NCBI RefSeq assembly: GCF_025291715.1 | Contig: NZ_JAMBIZ010000008.1 | Span: forward strand, 49,959 to 113,958 | DNA: 64,000 nucleotides | Source: Metasolibacillus sp. | GTDB lineage: Bacteria > Bacillota > Bacilli > Bacillales_A > Planococcaceae | Direction of reading: 5' to 3' | Shown: positions 16,758-27,494 of the stretch, piece after piece | How the letters are laid out: each line of letters starts with the position of its first letter | Position numbering within the stretch: the first letter of the stretch is position 1 | Made by a program: the position numbers and the translations under genes | The notes under the pieces: model-generated | Databases searched by the model: none | The model's input: the letters and a program-made list of their open reading frames with translations, nothing else | What the model was told of the DNA's origin: nothing

Positions 16758-19517
16758 ATGGTAGAGTATAAAGACACGTTATTAATGCCGAAAACAGATT
16801 TCCCAATGCGTGGAAATTTGCCAGCAAATGAGCCGAAAATGCAAGAAAAATGGAATGAACAAAATATTTATCAGCTTGTTGCTGAGCGTACGAAGGATCG
16901 ACCACATTACGTATTGCATGATGGACCTCCATATGCGAACGGCGACATCCATATTGGTCATGCGTTAAATAAAGTGTTAAAGGATATGATCGTACGTCAT
17001 CGTTCAATGACTGGTTATCACGCGCCATATGTACCTGGCTGGGATACGCACGGTTTACCAATTGAACAAGCATTAACAAATAAAGGTGTAAAACGTAAAG
17101 AAATGTCGGTAGCTGAATTCCGTAAGCTTTGTGAGGAATATGCCTATGAGCAAATCGCTAATCAACGTGAACAATTTAAGCGTTTAGGTGTGCGTGGCGA
17201 TTGGGAAAATCCATATATCACATTAAAGCCTGAATTTGAAGCACGTCAAATTGAAGTGTTCGGTAAAATGGCGGAAAAAGGCTATATTTATAAAGGCTTA
17301 AAGCCAGTTTATTGGTCACCATCATCTGAATCAGCATTAGCGGAAGCAGAAATCGAATATAAAGATGTCAAATCTGCATCGATTTATGTAAGCTTTGCGA
17401 TTAAAGATGCAAAAGGTGTTGTGCCAGCAGATGCGAAATTTATTATTTGGACAACAACGCCTTGGACATTACCAGCAAACCTTGGTATTACAGTAAACCC
17501 AGAATTAACATACGTTGTTGTCGCAGTAGCTGACAATAAATTTATTATCGCAAAAGATTTACTTGAAACAATCGCACAAGAATTAGCATGGGAAAGCTAT
17601 GAAATTGTGCAGGAGCTACAAGGTGAAGCATTAGACCGTGTTGTAGCAGCACATCCATTCTACGACCGTGATTCACTTGTGATGCTTGGCGACCACGTTA
17701 CAGCAGATGCTGGTACAGGCTGCGTTCATACTGCACCAGGACACGGGGAAGACGACTTTAATGTCGGGAAGTTATATGGCTTAGAGGTGTTATCACCTGT
17801 TGATAATCGTGGCTGTTATACGAGCGAAGCACCGGGCTTTGAAGGTCTTTTCTACGATGATGCGAACAAAGTGATTACGGAAAAATTAAAGGAAGTTGGT
17901 GCATTAGAAAAGCTTAACTTCTTCACACACTCATACCCACATGACTGGCGTACAAAAAAACCTGTTATTTATCGTGCAACGCCACAATGGTTTGCATCTG
18001 TTGAAATGTTCCGTAGTGAATTACTAGATGCTGTCAAAGCAACAGAATTCACACCAGCATGGGGTGAAACACGTTTATATAATATGATTCGTGACCGTGG
18101 AGATTGGGTAATTTCCCGTCAGCGTGCATGGGGCGTGCCGATTCCAATTTTCTATGCGGAAAATGGTGAGCCGATTATTACACCAGAAACGATTGCACAT
18201 ATTGCAGCATTGTTCCGTGAGCACGGCTCAAATATTTGGTTCCAAAAAGAAGCGAAGGAACTATTACCAGAAGGCTTTACACATCCAGGTAGCCCGAACG
18301 GTGAGTTTACGAAAGAAAACGATATTATGGACGTTTGGTTCGATTCAGGCTCGTCACATCAAGGCGTACTAGTAGAGCGTGGTATGCAGTATCCGGCAGA
18401 CCTTTATTTAGAAGGCTCTGACCAACACCGCGGCTGGTTCAATTCATCGTTAATTACATCTGTTGCAATTAATGGTCATGCACCATATAAAGGCTTATTA
18501 ACACATGGCTTCGTATTAGATGGCGAAGGACGCAAAATGAGTAAGTCGTTAGGCAATGTTATCATCCCGCAAAAGGTAATGGATCAATATGGTGCAGATA
18601 TTTTGCGTTTATGGGTGGCGTCTGTTGACTACACAGGTGATGTACGTATTTCAATGGATATGTTAAAGCAAGTATCGGAAGTATATCGTAAAATCCGTAA
18701 CACATTGCGTTTCTTACATGGTAACGTAGCAGACTTCAATCCAGCGACAGACCGCGTTGCTTATAGTGAGCTACGTGAGATGGATCAATATATGTATATG
18801 CGCCTGCAAGACGTATTAAAAACAGTACGTGCGGCTTATGACCGCTACGAGTTTTCAACAGTTTATACAGTTGTCAACAATTTCGTAGCAATAGAGTTAT
18901 CTTCCTTCTATTTAGATATCGCTAAAGACGTTGTCTATATTGAAGGTGCAGATCAAAAAGATCGTCGTGCAATGCAAACAGTGATGTATGATACGTTAAT
19001 GACATTGTTAAAAGTATTAACGCCAATTTTACCGCATACGACAGATGAGATGTGGTCTTACTTAGGTCAAGAGGAAGTATCTGTACAATTAACGGACTTC
19101 CCAGAAGTTGATGAGCAAGCAAACTTCGAAGAGCTACGCGTAAAATGGACAAAGATTATTGCGGTACGTGATGAAGTGTTAAAAGCATTAGAGGAAGCGC
19201 GTAATGCGAAAACAATTGGTAAATCGTTAGAGGCAAAATTAACGGTTTATGCGGATGAAGAAGTAGCAACATTATTGCAAGATGCGAATATCAACTTTGC
19301 ACAATTATCTATCGTTTCAGCATTTGAAGTAGCTGGCGTGAAAGCAGATGCACCAGCAAATGCTTTAGTTTTAGATAAAACAGCAATTGTTGTGGAAAAA
19401 GCAGAAGGTGAAAAATGTGAGCGCTGCTGGACAATTACACCAACTGTTGGCACAAATGATAAGCATGCGACATTATGCGCTCGCTGTGCGGATGTTGTAG
19501 AAAAATATTATATTTAA
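16758..19517 (+). CDS. ileS: Isoleucyl-tRNA synthetase
   Basis: Class I aminoacyl-tRNA synthetase charging tRNA-Ile, 919 aa from the ATG at 16758. The longer frame starts inside the T-box terminator and is rejected; AAGGAGGG at 16740-16747 supports 16758. It shows the HIGH box (D-I-H-I-G-H), the editing (CP1) domain with T-T-P-W-T-L-P and [10 protein letters not shown], and the KMSKS box ([10 protein letters not shown]). A C-terminal zinc site (C-E-R-C-W and C-A-R-C) marks the bacterial type. Regulated by the T-box leader. Confidence 0.98.
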   Translation: MVEYKDTLLMPKTDFPMRGNLPANEPKMQEKWNEQNIYQLVAERTKDRPHYVLHDGPPYANGDIHIGHALNKVLKDMIVRHRSMTGYHAPYVPGWDTHGLPIEQALTNKGVKRKEMSVAEFRKLCEEYAYEQIANQREQFKRLGVRGDWENPYITLKPEFEARQIEVFGKMAEKGYIYKGLKPVYWSPSSESALAEAEIEYKDVKSASIYVSFAIKDAKGVVPADAKFIIWTTTPWTLPANLGITVNPELTYVVVAVADNKFIIAKDLLETIAQELAWESYEIVQELQGEALDRVVAAHPFYDRDSLVMLGDHVTADAGTGCVHTAPGHGEDDFNVGKLYGLEVLSPVDNRGCYTSEAPGFEGLFYDDANKVITEKLKEVGALEKLNFFTHSYPHDWRTKKPVIYRATPQWFASVEMFRSELLDAVKATEFTPAWGETRLYNMIRDRGDWVISRQRAWGVPIPIFYAENGEPIITPETIAHIAALFREHGSNIWFQKEAKELLPEGFTHPGSPNGEFTKENDIMDVWFDSGSSHQGVLVERGMQYPADLYLEGSDQHRGWFNSSLITSVAINGHAPYKGLLTHGFVLDGEGRKMSKSLGNVIIPQKVMDQYGADILRLWVASVDYTGDVRISMDMLKQVSEVYRKIRNTLRFLHGNVADFNPATDRVAYSELREMDQYMYMRLQDVLKTVRAAYDRYEFSTVYTVVNNFVAIELSSFYLDIAKDVVYIEGADQKDRRAMQTVMYDTLMTLLKVLTPILPHTTDEMWSYLGQEEVSVQLTDFPEVDEQANFEELRVKWTKIIAVRDEVLKALEEARNAKTIGKSLEAKLTVYADEEVATLLQDANINFAQLSIVSAFEVAGVKADAPANALVLDKTAIVVEKAEGEKCERCWTITPTVGTNDKHATLCARCADVVEKYYI

Positions 19518-19605
19518 CTTAATTCAGCAATGTTTATTGCTGATTCAAATCAAGCCACTGACACAATTACACTGAGGCATAATTGATAAATAATTTTAGC
19601 TAAAT

Positions 19606-19647
19606 ACCCTGAACTATTTTATGAAATGGAGTAGTTCAGGGTTTTTT
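19606..19647 (+). terminator. Terminator after ileS
   Basis: ACCCTGAACTA (19606-19616) pairs with TAGTTCAGGGT (19632-19642), followed by a T-run. It lies 88 bp after the ileS stop. A second imperfect hairpin (TCAGCAAT/ATTGCTGA, about 19524-19545) precedes it without a T-run. Confidence 0.85.
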
Positions 19648-19914
19648 AGAGCTTTTTAAGAAGGAAGAGGCAGCAATAAATAATCATAGCAATTTTGTAT
19701 GAAATGAATTTTGGCTATTACTCATTTATCTATACTAAAGCAGGCAATTAAAGTTTGTTTTTTTTTATATATTATATATAATGCTATATAACTAATCTTT
19801 TCATAAATTGATTGTATTTAAGAATTATTTATGACTTAATACTTAAATTTTTATTTTTTTATAAATAAAATAGAATAATTGTCCATAAAATTATATAAAA
19901 AGAAGGGGAATGGA
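19648..19914. other. AT-rich gap before the EAL/HDOD gene
   Basis: About 270 bp, very AT-rich, with no gene and no convincing promoter. TAGAAT at 19871-19876 could be a -10, but no matching -35 is visible. The whole ileS-to-EAL gap is 397 bp. Confidence 0.4.
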
Positions 19915-21144
19915 ATGGAGATTTTTGTTGGTAGACAGCCAATTCTTAATGCTAAAAAAGAAGTTATTGCTTATGAATTATTATATAGAAGTAAAGATTT
20001 AAATGAATTTCCTAATATTGATTCTGATACTGCTACAGCAAAAGTGCTAGTGAATACGCTCCTCCTTTTTGGTGCAGAAAAAGTGATGAAGGACAAGCCG
20101 GTTTTTGTGAATTTTACTGAGAATTTATTATATAGCTCTATTTTCGATTGGTTAGATCCTACTCAAATAGTAATCGAGATATTGGAAGATATTGCGGTTA
20201 CAAAAAAGCTGACTGAACGAGCACGAGAGATAAAAGCAAAAGGCTTTCAAATTGCACTAGATGATTTTATTTTAAATGAGCAAATAGAAGAATACGACGA
20301 ACTATTTCAATTTATCGATTATATTAAAATCGATTTTTTATTGTCCCCTATAGAAGAGCGTTATAAAGTCGAGAAAAAAGTAAAGATGCATTTTCCACAT
20401 ATTCAGTTACTTGCAGAAAAAGTAGAAACATATGATGATTTTCATATTGCTAAAAATTCAGGATATACACTATTCCAAGGTTATTTTTTCGAAAAGCCGC
20501 AGACTTTGACTGGCGCGAGTATTCCGTCAAATACAATTCAATATTTAAATACATTAGTATTGTTAAATGACGAAGAGCCGAATGTTCAATTAGTAGCTGA
20601 AAGTATAGAAAATGATTTATCGTTAACATATAAACTTTTACAAACAATCAATATTACAACTGCACAATCCAAATCAAAAATTCACTCGGTTAGACAAGCA
20701 ATTATGATGATTGGTATTCCAAACTTAAGAAAATGGATTTATTTTATAGCAATGAGTGAGCAGCATTTTGGAGACAATGGAGATTTTTACAAGGAGATTA
20801 TGCGTTCATCTTTATTTAGAGCAAAAGTTTGTGAACTGCTGGCAAAGCGTAATAATAAGAAAAATTCATCAGAATATTTTTTAACAGGTATGTTTTCATT
20901 AATTGATACATTATTGAAGAGCAATTTAGAAGATATTATAGAAAAACTTCCTTTATCAAACAATGTCATTCATACGCTTTTAGGCGATCCAACAGATATA
21001 ACGCCTTATTTACAATTTAGTATTACACTAAGTAAGCTAGAGTGGGATAAGCTTGAGGAAATGGGAGCGCCTTTGGGTTTGGATGCTTATGAAATGGATG
21101 AATTGTATAGTGAAGCATCGACTTGGGCTGATAAATTATTATAA
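19915..21144 (+). CDS. yuxH: EAL-HDOD signalling protein (YuxH family)
   Basis: 409 residues from the ATG at 19915 (GAAGGGG 6 bp upstream), the same length I recall for B. subtilis YuxH. The N-terminal half (1-200) is an EAL fold. Metal and substrate residues are mostly recognisable: E21 (E-L-L in place of E-A-L), N67, E88, D116-D117, K138, E168 and Q188. However, the loop after the DDF motif lacks the usual G-T-G-Y-S-S, so cyclic-di-GMP hydrolysis is doubtful. The C-terminal half (205-400) is an HDOD domain. Proteins of this layout act in c-di-GMP-linked regulation in other bacteria; the target here is unknown. The gene is monocistronic between two terminators. Confidence 0.87.
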   Translation: MEIFVGRQPILNAKKEVIAYELLYRSKDLNEFPNIDSDTATAKVLVNTLLLFGAEKVMKDKPVFVNFTENLLYSSIFDWLDPTQIVIEILEDIAVTKKLTERAREIKAKGFQIALDDFILNEQIEEYDELFQFIDYIKIDFLLSPIEERYKVEKKVKMHFPHIQLLAEKVETYDDFHIAKNSGYTLFQGYFFEKPQTLTGASIPSNTIQYLNTLVLLNDEEPNVQLVAESIENDLSLTYKLLQTINITTAQSKSKIHSVRQAIMMIGIPNLRKWIYFIAMSEQHFGDNGDFYKEIMRSSLFRAKVCELLAKRNNKKNSSEYFLTGMFSLIDTLLKSNLEDIIEKLPLSNNVIHTLLGDPTDITPYLQFSITLSKLEWDKLEEMGAPLGLDAYEMDELYSEASTWADKLL

Positions 21145-21192
21145 AAAGAAACTACATTGAAAGCATTATGCACTTTTCAATGTAGTTTCTTT
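21145..21192. terminator. Bidirectional terminator
   Basis: A perfect 18-bp stem (21145-21162 with 21175-21192), A-rich on the left and T-rich on the right. It serves the EAL/HDOD gene on the plus strand and bpsA-bpsB arriving on the minus strand. Confidence 0.92.
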
Positions 21193-21223
21193 ATCGATAT
21201 AAGGGCGTGCAAAAACCCTCGCG

Positions 21224-21745
21224 TTATTTAAACGTTTCATTATAATTAGTAGCTTGTCGTAATGCTCGTTCCTCAATTGGAATACGAACAAAGAGCATGA
21301 CTATATTTAATATAGTAAAAAGAAATGCAGTGAAGTAAGCTTGGAACATGAAAGGCAGCAGGAAAAGCTCTAGGCTAACAACAAGATAATTAGGATGACG
21401 TAAAAAGCGATAAGGCCCTTTGCGCACAACGTTAGCATTTGGCAAAATCAAAATTTTAGTATTCCAAAAGCGACCTAAGGAATGGATACACCATATACGT
21501 ACAGCTTGCACGAGCAGAAACAGCAATAGCAATATCGGGAAAAAGGAAGATAGCGATGCTTTTTTGAACGTTATTTCTAGCAGCAGAACTATAAAAAAGC
21601 TGCTATGCAATGCAAGCATAGATGGATAATGTGATGTCCCAACCTCATAGGCTCCTTGTGCACGAAGCCAACGCTCATTGCGCTGGGCAATAAACAGCTC
21701 TGCTAAGCGTTGTAAAATAATAATTCCTATAAATAAATAAGACAC
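21224..21745 (-). CDS. bpsB: Isoprenylcysteine carboxyl methyltransferase-family enzyme (BpsB/YpbQ-like)
   Basis: 173-residue membrane methyltransferase with four to five helices. The C-terminal ICMT signature G-P-Y-R-F-L-R-H-P-N-Y is visible near residue 110. The GTG at 21745 is chosen because GGGGGG lies 7-8 bp upstream; the open frame continues back into bpsA without a ribosome site. It starts 2 bp after the bpsA stop, so the two form an operon. In B. subtilis the equivalent pair (bpsA-bpsB) makes alkylpyrones and their methyl ethers, the second enzyme being the O-methyltransferase. I infer the same role here. Confidence 0.85.
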   Translation of the reverse strand: MSYLFIGIIILQRLAELFIAQRNERWLRAQGAYEVGTSHYPSMLALHSSFFIVLLLEITFKKASLSSFFPILLLLFLLVQAVRIWCIHSLGRFWNTKILILPNANVVRKGPYRFLRHPNYLVVSLELFLLPFMFQAYFTAFLFTILNIVMLFVRIPIEERALRQATNYNETFK

Positions 21746-21747
21746 CT

Positions 21748-22830
21748 TTATGCCCCCCATTTCACTAAGACAGCTTCCCCACAAAAGCCAGGACCTAAGG
21801 CAACGAGTAAGCCGAATGCATCAGACGTCCTATTTTGTAGCATAAATTGCTCAAGAACATACAGCACAGTAGGTGATGACATATTGCCATATTGCTGCAA
21901 AATAGTGCGAGCAATAGCGGTGTGCTCGACTGTTAATGTTAGTGCTTTTTCATAAGCCTCCAGCACTTTTTTTCCACCTGGATGGGCAATAAAATAAGAA
22001 ATATCCCTTGCGGTTAAATATTGCTCCTCTAAAAACGCTATAATAAATGGATGAAGCCAGCTATCGATAATTGCTGGAATGCTTTTTTGAAAAATTACGT
22101 GTAAGCCACTATTTTGTATATCCCATCCCATTACATTTTCAGAATTAGGTAATAGTTTTGAAGCGCTATGAAGGATATGTGGCACAGCGCCCTGTAATTC
22201 CACATTTGCTCGGTCTCCGCATATAAGGACAGCTGCGGCCCCATCTGCAAATAGCGATGCGCCAACAATATTGCTTTTACGTACATCCTCTGTTTGGAAG
22301 GTTAAGCTACAAAGCTCTACGCAAACGACAAGCACTTTCGCTGTAGGATATGCTTGACAAAAATCGAATGCTCGACTAATTCCTGCGGCCCCACCTGCAC
22401 AGCCAAGCCCCCAAAGAGGGGTACGCTTTACTCGATCAGAAAAAGGCAATATATTCATAACACGTGCATCAATGCTTGGTGTAGCTAGCCCAGTTGTGCT
22501 AACAAAAATGATGGCATCAATATCAATTGGATCAATAGGTGAAGCAAGAAAATCTGTATTTGTTAGACAGTGTTGAATAACTTCAACACTATATTGTGTA
22601 GCTAGCTCCACATACAATTGATTGCGCTCGGCAAATGTGTGTGGAATGCGATGCCATTCAGCAGGAACGCAAAGCTGCCGATTTTCAATGCCGCCGTTAT
22701 CAAAAACTTGCAATAGCCTTTCAAGTCGAGGCATCTGTTTGTGAAAAAGGTCCTTTGTTAATTGTTGTGCATGCTGCTGTGTCAATGTATGTGCCATTTT
22801 ATATGTACTAATTGAACAAATTTTAGGCAT
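21748..22830 (-). CDS. bpsA: Type III polyketide synthase (BpsA, chalcone-synthase family)
   Basis: 360 residues, the normal length for a type III PKS. The thiolase-fold catalytic triad is complete: Cys144 in G-L-G-C-A-G-G-A-A-G, His283 in I-A-H-P-G-G-K, and Asn316 in Y-G-N-M-S-S-P-T. Near the C-terminus G-P-G-F-C-G-E replaces the plant G-F-G-P-G. Such enzymes condense a fatty acyl-CoA starter with malonyl-CoA to give alkylpyrones. Start ATG at 22830, with TTGGAGGG upstream on this strand. It is divergent from lspA. A candidate sigma-E promoter precedes it. Confidence 0.93.
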   Translation of the reverse strand: MPKICSISTYKMAHTLTQQHAQQLTKDLFHKQMPRLERLLQVFDNGGIENRQLCVPAEWHRIPHTFAERNQLYVELATQYSVEVIQHCLTNTDFLASPIDPIDIDAIIFVSTTGLATPSIDARVMNILPFSDRVKRTPLWGLGCAGGAAGISRAFDFCQAYPTAKVLVVCVELCSLTFQTEDVRKSNIVGASLFADGAAAVLICGDRANVELQGAVPHILHSASKLLPNSENVMGWDIQNSGLHVIFQKSIPAIIDSWLHPFIIAFLEEQYLTARDISYFIAHPGGKKVLEAYEKALTLTVEHTAIARTILQQYGNMSSPTVLYVLEQFMLQNRTSDAFGLLVALGPGFCGEAVLVKWGA

Positions 22831-22861
22831 GTAAATTTTCCCTCCAATTCAAGTATGATGT

Positions 22862-22891
22862 AATGTATGCAACATGGAGCGGACAACATGC
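22862..22891 (-). promoter_or_regulatory. Possible sigma-E promoter of bpsA
   Basis: On the minus strand GCATGTT (22885-22891), a 15-bp spacer and CATACATT (22862-22869). The -10 fits the sigma-E form CATACANT exactly and the -35 differs by one base from KMATATT. If real, pyrone synthesis would be switched on in the mother cell during sporulation. Confidence 0.38.
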
Positions 22892-22922
22892 CTACCCGTT
22901 ATAAAAGATAATATTATTCGTC

Positions 22923-22961
22923 TTACACAGTCTGTGGTAAAATGTATAGCATACTGTGTAA
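22923..22961. promoter_or_regulatory. Inverted repeat spanning the lspA promoter area
   Basis: TTACACAGT (22923-22931) and ACTGTGTAA (22953-22961) are perfect 9-bp inverted arms separated by 21 bp. The spacer contains TGTGGTAAAAT and TATAGCAT, possible -10 elements for lspA. A GTG start follows at 22977. The geometry suggests an operator with two half-sites on one helix face; the regulator is unknown. Confidence 0.45.
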
Positions 22962-22976
22962 ACGGAGGCGGCGTTT

Positions 22977-23456
22977 GTGAAGAAGTATTATGGAATAGCT
23001 ATACTTGCTATTTTATTGGATCAAATTACAAAATGGATGATTGTTAAAAATATGGAACTTGGTGAGCGTATTGCGATTTGGGATCCTTGGCTCGGCTTAT
23101 TATCACATCGCAATCGTGGAGCAGCATGGGGGATGCTACAAGGACAAATGTGGTTATTCACAATTGTAACAATTGGTGTGATTGTGGCGATTCTTTATTT
23201 TTTCTATACAGAGGCAAAAGGCAAGCCGTTGCTACAAGCAAGCTTAATGCTACTACTTGGTGGGGCTGTAGGGAATTTTATCGACCGCTTATTTAGAGGA
23301 GAAGTTGTCGATTTTGTCGATGTGCTTATTCCTATTATCAATTATGAATTCCCGATTTTTAACGTAGCGGATGCTGCATTGTCGATTGCAGTTGTTATGC
23401 TATTAATCGCAGTAATTTTAGATGAACGACAACAAAAGAAAAAGGTGAAACAATGA
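22977..23456 (+). CDS. lspA: Lipoprotein signal peptidase LspA
   Basis: Type II signal peptidase, 159 aa, cleaving prolipoproteins after diacylglyceryl modification. It has four membrane helices. The catalytic aspartates are in G-N-F-I-D-R and F-N-V-A-D-A-A, and R-N-R-G-A-A-W-G is the family signature. The GTG at 22977 has GGAGGCGG upstream. The stop overlaps the next ATG (ATGA, 23453-23456). Confidence 0.96.
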   Translation: MKKYYGIAILAILLDQITKWMIVKNMELGERIAIWDPWLGLLSHRNRGAAWGMLQGQMWLFTIVTIGVIVAILYFFYTEAKGKPLLQASLMLLLGGAVGNFIDRLFRGEVVDFVDVLIPIINYEFPIFNVADAALSIAVVMLLIAVILDERQQKKKVKQ

Positions 23457-24358
23457 CAGTAGTCACATATACAATTGAAGTAGAACAAGTAGGCGAGCGT
23501 ATTGATAAAGCGTTAGCAAGCTTACAAGGAGAATGGTCACGTACGCAAATTAACAACTGGGTAACGGATGGCATTATAAAAGTAAATGGTACAGCAGTGA
23601 AGGCGAAATACAAAGTAAAAGAGGGCGATGTCATCGAAGTGGACGTGCCTGAGCCAGAAACGTTAGAGGTAATTGCGGAAGAGCTAGATTTAAATATCAT
23701 TTATGAGGATGCGGATGTTGTCGTTGTGAACAAACCAAAGGGAATGGTTGTTCATCCAGCACCAGGTCATACGACAGGTACATTAGTAAATGGCTTAATG
23801 CATCATTGCAAAGATTTATCGGGCATTAATGGCATATTACGTCCAGGTATCGTCCATCGCATTGATAAAGATACATCAGGCTTATTAATGGTTGCGAAAA
23901 ATGATGTTGCACATGAATCGTTAGTGAATCAGCTTGTAGAAAAATCAGTAACACGTAAATATACGGCTTTAGTGCATGGACATATAGCGCATGATAAAGG
24001 AACGATTGATGCACCGATTGGGCGCGATACGAAAGATCGTCAAAAGCAAGCCGTTGTTGATAATGGTAAGCATGCTGTAACGCATTTCCAAGTCATTGAA
24101 CGCTTCGGTGATTATACATTAGTAGAATGTCGCTTAGAAACAGGACGTACACATCAAATTCGTGTGCATATGCAGTACATCGGTTTTCCATTAGTAGGTG
24201 ATCCTAAATATGGACCGAAAAAAACGCTGGATTTTGGTGGACAAGTGTTGCATGCAGGCATTTTAGGCTTTATTCATCCTGCTACAGGTGAATATTTAGA
24301 GTTTTCGACGCCATTACCTGAGGATTTTGAGCAGCTGCTTACAGAGTTACGTCAATAG
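23453..24358 (+). CDS. rluD: RluA/RluD-family 23S rRNA pseudouridine synthase
   Basis: 301 aa: an N-terminal S4 RNA-binding domain (R-I-D-K-A-L-A-S-L, about 13-70) and a catalytic domain with H-R-I-D-K-D-T-S-G-L, whose Asp is the nucleophile for uridine isomerisation. R-L-E-T-G-R-T-H-Q-I-R-V-H is the second signature. It corresponds to ylyB of B. subtilis, which also lies between lspA and pyrR. The exact rRNA site is inferred by family only. Confidence 0.92.
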   Translation: MTVVTYTIEVEQVGERIDKALASLQGEWSRTQINNWVTDGIIKVNGTAVKAKYKVKEGDVIEVDVPEPETLEVIAEELDLNIIYEDADVVVVNKPKGMVVHPAPGHTTGTLVNGLMHHCKDLSGINGILRPGIVHRIDKDTSGLLMVAKNDVAHESLVNQLVEKSVTRKYTALVHGHIAHDKGTIDAPIGRDTKDRQKQAVVDNGKHAVTHFQVIERFGDYTLVECRLETGRTHQIRVHMQYIGFPLVGDPKYGPKKTLDFGGQVLHAGILGFIHPATGEYLEFSTPLPEDFEQLLTELRQ

Positions 24359-24361
24359 CTA

Positions 24362-24390
24362 TTGACAGTGAACAAGCATAGTATTATAAT
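24362..24390 (+). promoter_or_regulatory. Consensus sigma-A promoter of the pyr operon
   Basis: TTGACA (24362-24367), exactly 17 bp and TATAAT (24385-24390): a full 12/12 match, starting 4 bp after the rluD stop. A promoter this strong makes sense upstream of a leader where control is by transcription attenuation. Confidence 0.93.
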
Positions 24391-24396
24391 AAACAG

Positions 24397-24552
24397 CAGT
24401 AAAAATAAATATTGCACCTTTAATGGCAGTCCAGAGAGGCTGAGAAGGTAACTTGTGAAGTGTAGGGGATTTTTGTGCGCAAAATTCTTACTACATGCTA
24501 TTTCAACATGGAATTTTCAAACCTCTCAAGCAACTGCTTGGGAGGTTTTTTG
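24397..24552 (+). promoter_or_regulatory. PyrR-dependent transcription attenuator
   Basis: The PyrR-binding loop is recognisable as AGTCCAGAGAGGCTGAGAAG (24428-24447). Downstream, AACCTCTCAAGCA pairs with TGCTTGGGAGGTT (24520-24547) and runs into six T, an intrinsic terminator. By analogy with B. subtilis, UMP-bound PyrR stabilises the upstream anti-antiterminator so the terminator forms. Low UMP allows readthrough into pyrR and the biosynthetic genes. Confidence 0.9.
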
Positions 24553-24560
24553 CATACTGA

Positions 24561-25264
<704 letters not shown>

Positions 25265-25294
25265 TAATACGGGATAAAAATTAGGAGGAGCGAT

Positions 25295-26586
25295 ATGTCG
25301 AAGCCGCTATTAGATATTCATGAAAAGCCATCGGGCATTCAGTTAGTGACATTGAGCTTCCAGCATATGTTTGCGATGTTTGGCTCAACGATTTTAGTGC
25401 CAAAGCTAGTTGGTTTAAGCCCAGCAATCGCCTTATTAACAAGCGGAATTGCTACAATCGTCTTTCTATTAATTACACAGTTTAAAGTACCTGCTTATTT
25501 AGGCTCTTCGTTTGCTTTTATCGCACCAATCTTGATTGCGGCAGGCGGACTAAAAAATGGTGAGAGTGTCAGCCCTGGAAATGCGATGATAGGAGCAATG
25601 CTCGTCGGAATTACATATGGGATAGTTTCATTAGTCATATGGAAGACAGGCTATAAGTGGTTGATGAATATTTTACCACCAATCGTGGTAGCACCAGTCA
25701 TTATGGTTATCGGTTTAGGGTTAGCTGCAACGGCTGTCGATATGGCGATGAACATTACGGTGGAAACGCTTGATACAGCGACAGGTGAAATGGTGAAAGA
25801 AACGGTTTACAGCTTTAAGCATTTCACAGTAGCGCTAGTGACATTATTTTCTGCAATTATTTTCACGGTCTACTTCAAAAATATTTTAAGTGCAATGCCT
25901 GTTTTACTCGGCATCATTATCGGCTATCTATACGCGGTGATTCTTGGACTTGTCGATTTTACAGCAGTAGGTGAGGCAAAATGGTTTGCGCTACCAGACT
26001 TTTTAATACCAGGTGTCCATTATGAATTTACGATTACCTCGACAATCTTTTGGGCGATGGTGCCAATCGTTATCGTAACATTGTCAGAGCATATCGGGCA
26101 TCAGCTTGTGTTAGGGAAAGTAGTCAATCGCAATTATGTTAAAGACCCTGGTTTACATCGTTCGATACTAGGGGACGGGATAGGCACATTTTTGAGTGCC
26201 TTAATCGGTGGACCACCGAAAACAACGTACGGTGAAAATATCGGAGTTCTTGCGATTACACGGGTCTACTCAGTGTATGTCACAAAGCGATGGCATTGAT
26301 TGAAACAATTCCAACAGCGGTATTAGGTGGCATTTCGATTTTATTATTTGGGATTATTGCATCAAGCGGCTTGCGCATGCTTGTTGAAAATAATATTGAT
26401 TTTGGCAACAACCGCAACCTAGTCATTTCATCTGTTATTTTAGTCATCGGTATCGGTGGCGCAGCATTTCACTTTACAGATGCCTTTAAAGTAGAAGGAA
26501 TGGCATTAGCAGCAATTGTTGGGGTTTTATTAAATCTACTATTACCAGGGCGCGAAAAAGAGGTTGCAAATTTAGACGAAGAGTAA
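25295..26586 (+). pseudogene. uraA: Uracil permease, disrupted by an internal deletion
   Basis: The nucleobase:cation symporter that imports uracil, in its expected place after pyrR. The first frame (25295-26299) runs normally through the transport domain to G-E-N-I-G-V-L-A-I-T-R-V-Y-S-V-Y-V and then goes off-frame to a stop. The second frame resumes at K-A-M-A-L-I-E-T-I-P (about 26284-26586) and continues to a normal C-terminus. Homologues have about 15 residues between these points (the I-G-G-A-A-V...G-F-G helix), so about 46-48 bp with a frame change have been lost around 26280. The remaining sequence is otherwise intact, so the event looks recent. Both parts lack a membrane segment and transport is probably lost. 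An ATG at 26290 could restart translation. Confidence 0.88.
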
Positions 26587-26614
26587 AAAGCACATTGTAA
26601 ATGGAGGCATTCAA

Positions 26615-27493
26615 ATGAAAAATTTATTATCCATGGAGCATTTAACAAATGAAGAAATTTTACACATATTAGAGCGAGCGAAAGCTTTTGAAAATGGTGA
26701 AGAGCCACAGTTAGCACGCTCCTACAATGTCGCTAATTTATTTTTTGAGCCAAGCACAAGAACGAAAACAAGCTTCGAGATGGCGGAGCGACGCATAGGC
26801 TGTACAGTCATTCCGTTTGATGCGGAATTTTCAAGTGCATTAAAGGGTGAAACGATGTACGATACAGTAAAGACGCTTGAAATGATTGGGTTAGATGCAG
26901 TCGTAATTCGTGCAAAGGAAGATGAATATTACAATGAGCTGCTAGAAGGCATTCATTGCGCTGTGATTAATGCAGGAGATGGTGCAGGACAGCATCCATC
27001 GCAAAGCTTGCTTGATTTATACACAATTCAGAAGGAATTTGGCACATTCGAAAACTTAAATATTACGATTGTTGGAGATATTTCTCATAGTCGTGTAGCA
27101 AAATCGAATGCAGCTGCGTTAGTAAAGCTAGGAGCGAACGTTCACTTTCTGTGTCCAGAAGAATGGGCAGGGCAATTTGAGGCGCATCATTCATGGGACG
27201 AGCTAATCCATGATAGCGATGTGATTATGCTATTGCGCATTCAGCATGAACGTCATTCAGTAAGCAAAAGCTTCTCAAAAGAAAGCTATCATGAGCAATA
27301 TGGTTTAACAGTAGCGCGTGAGAAGCAAATGAAGGATGGAGCAATCATTATGCACCCTGCGCCGGTGAATCGCGATGTGGAAATCGCAGATGAGCTAGTG
27401 GAATGTGAGCGTTCGCGTATTTTCCAGCAAGTACGTAACGGCGTTTTTGCACGTATGGCAATTTTAGAAACAATTTTGAAGGGGAGAGAATAA
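26615..27493 (+). CDS. pyrB: Aspartate carbamoyltransferase catalytic subunit
   Basis: Joins carbamoyl phosphate to aspartate, the committed step of pyrimidine synthesis. 292 aa, with the carbamoyl phosphate loop [12 protein letters not shown], then [16 protein letters not shown] and M-H-P-A-P-V-N-R. There is no regulatory PyrI gene, as in Bacillus. It begins 28 bp after uraA behind TGGAGG. No third attenuator fits in that gap, unlike B. subtilis. Confidence 0.97.
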   Translation: MKNLLSMEHLTNEEILHILERAKAFENGEEPQLARSYNVANLFFEPSTRTKTSFEMAERRIGCTVIPFDAEFSSALKGETMYDTVKTLEMIGLDAVVIRAKEDEYYNELLEGIHCAVINAGDGAGQHPSQSLLDLYTIQKEFGTFENLNITIVGDISHSRVAKSNAAALVKLGANVHFLCPEEWAGQFEAHHSWDELIHDSDVIMLLRIQHERHSVSKSFSKESYHEQYGLTVAREKQMKDGAIIMHPAPVNRDVEIADELVECERSRIFQQVRNGVFARMAILETILKGRE

Positions 27494-27494
27494 T

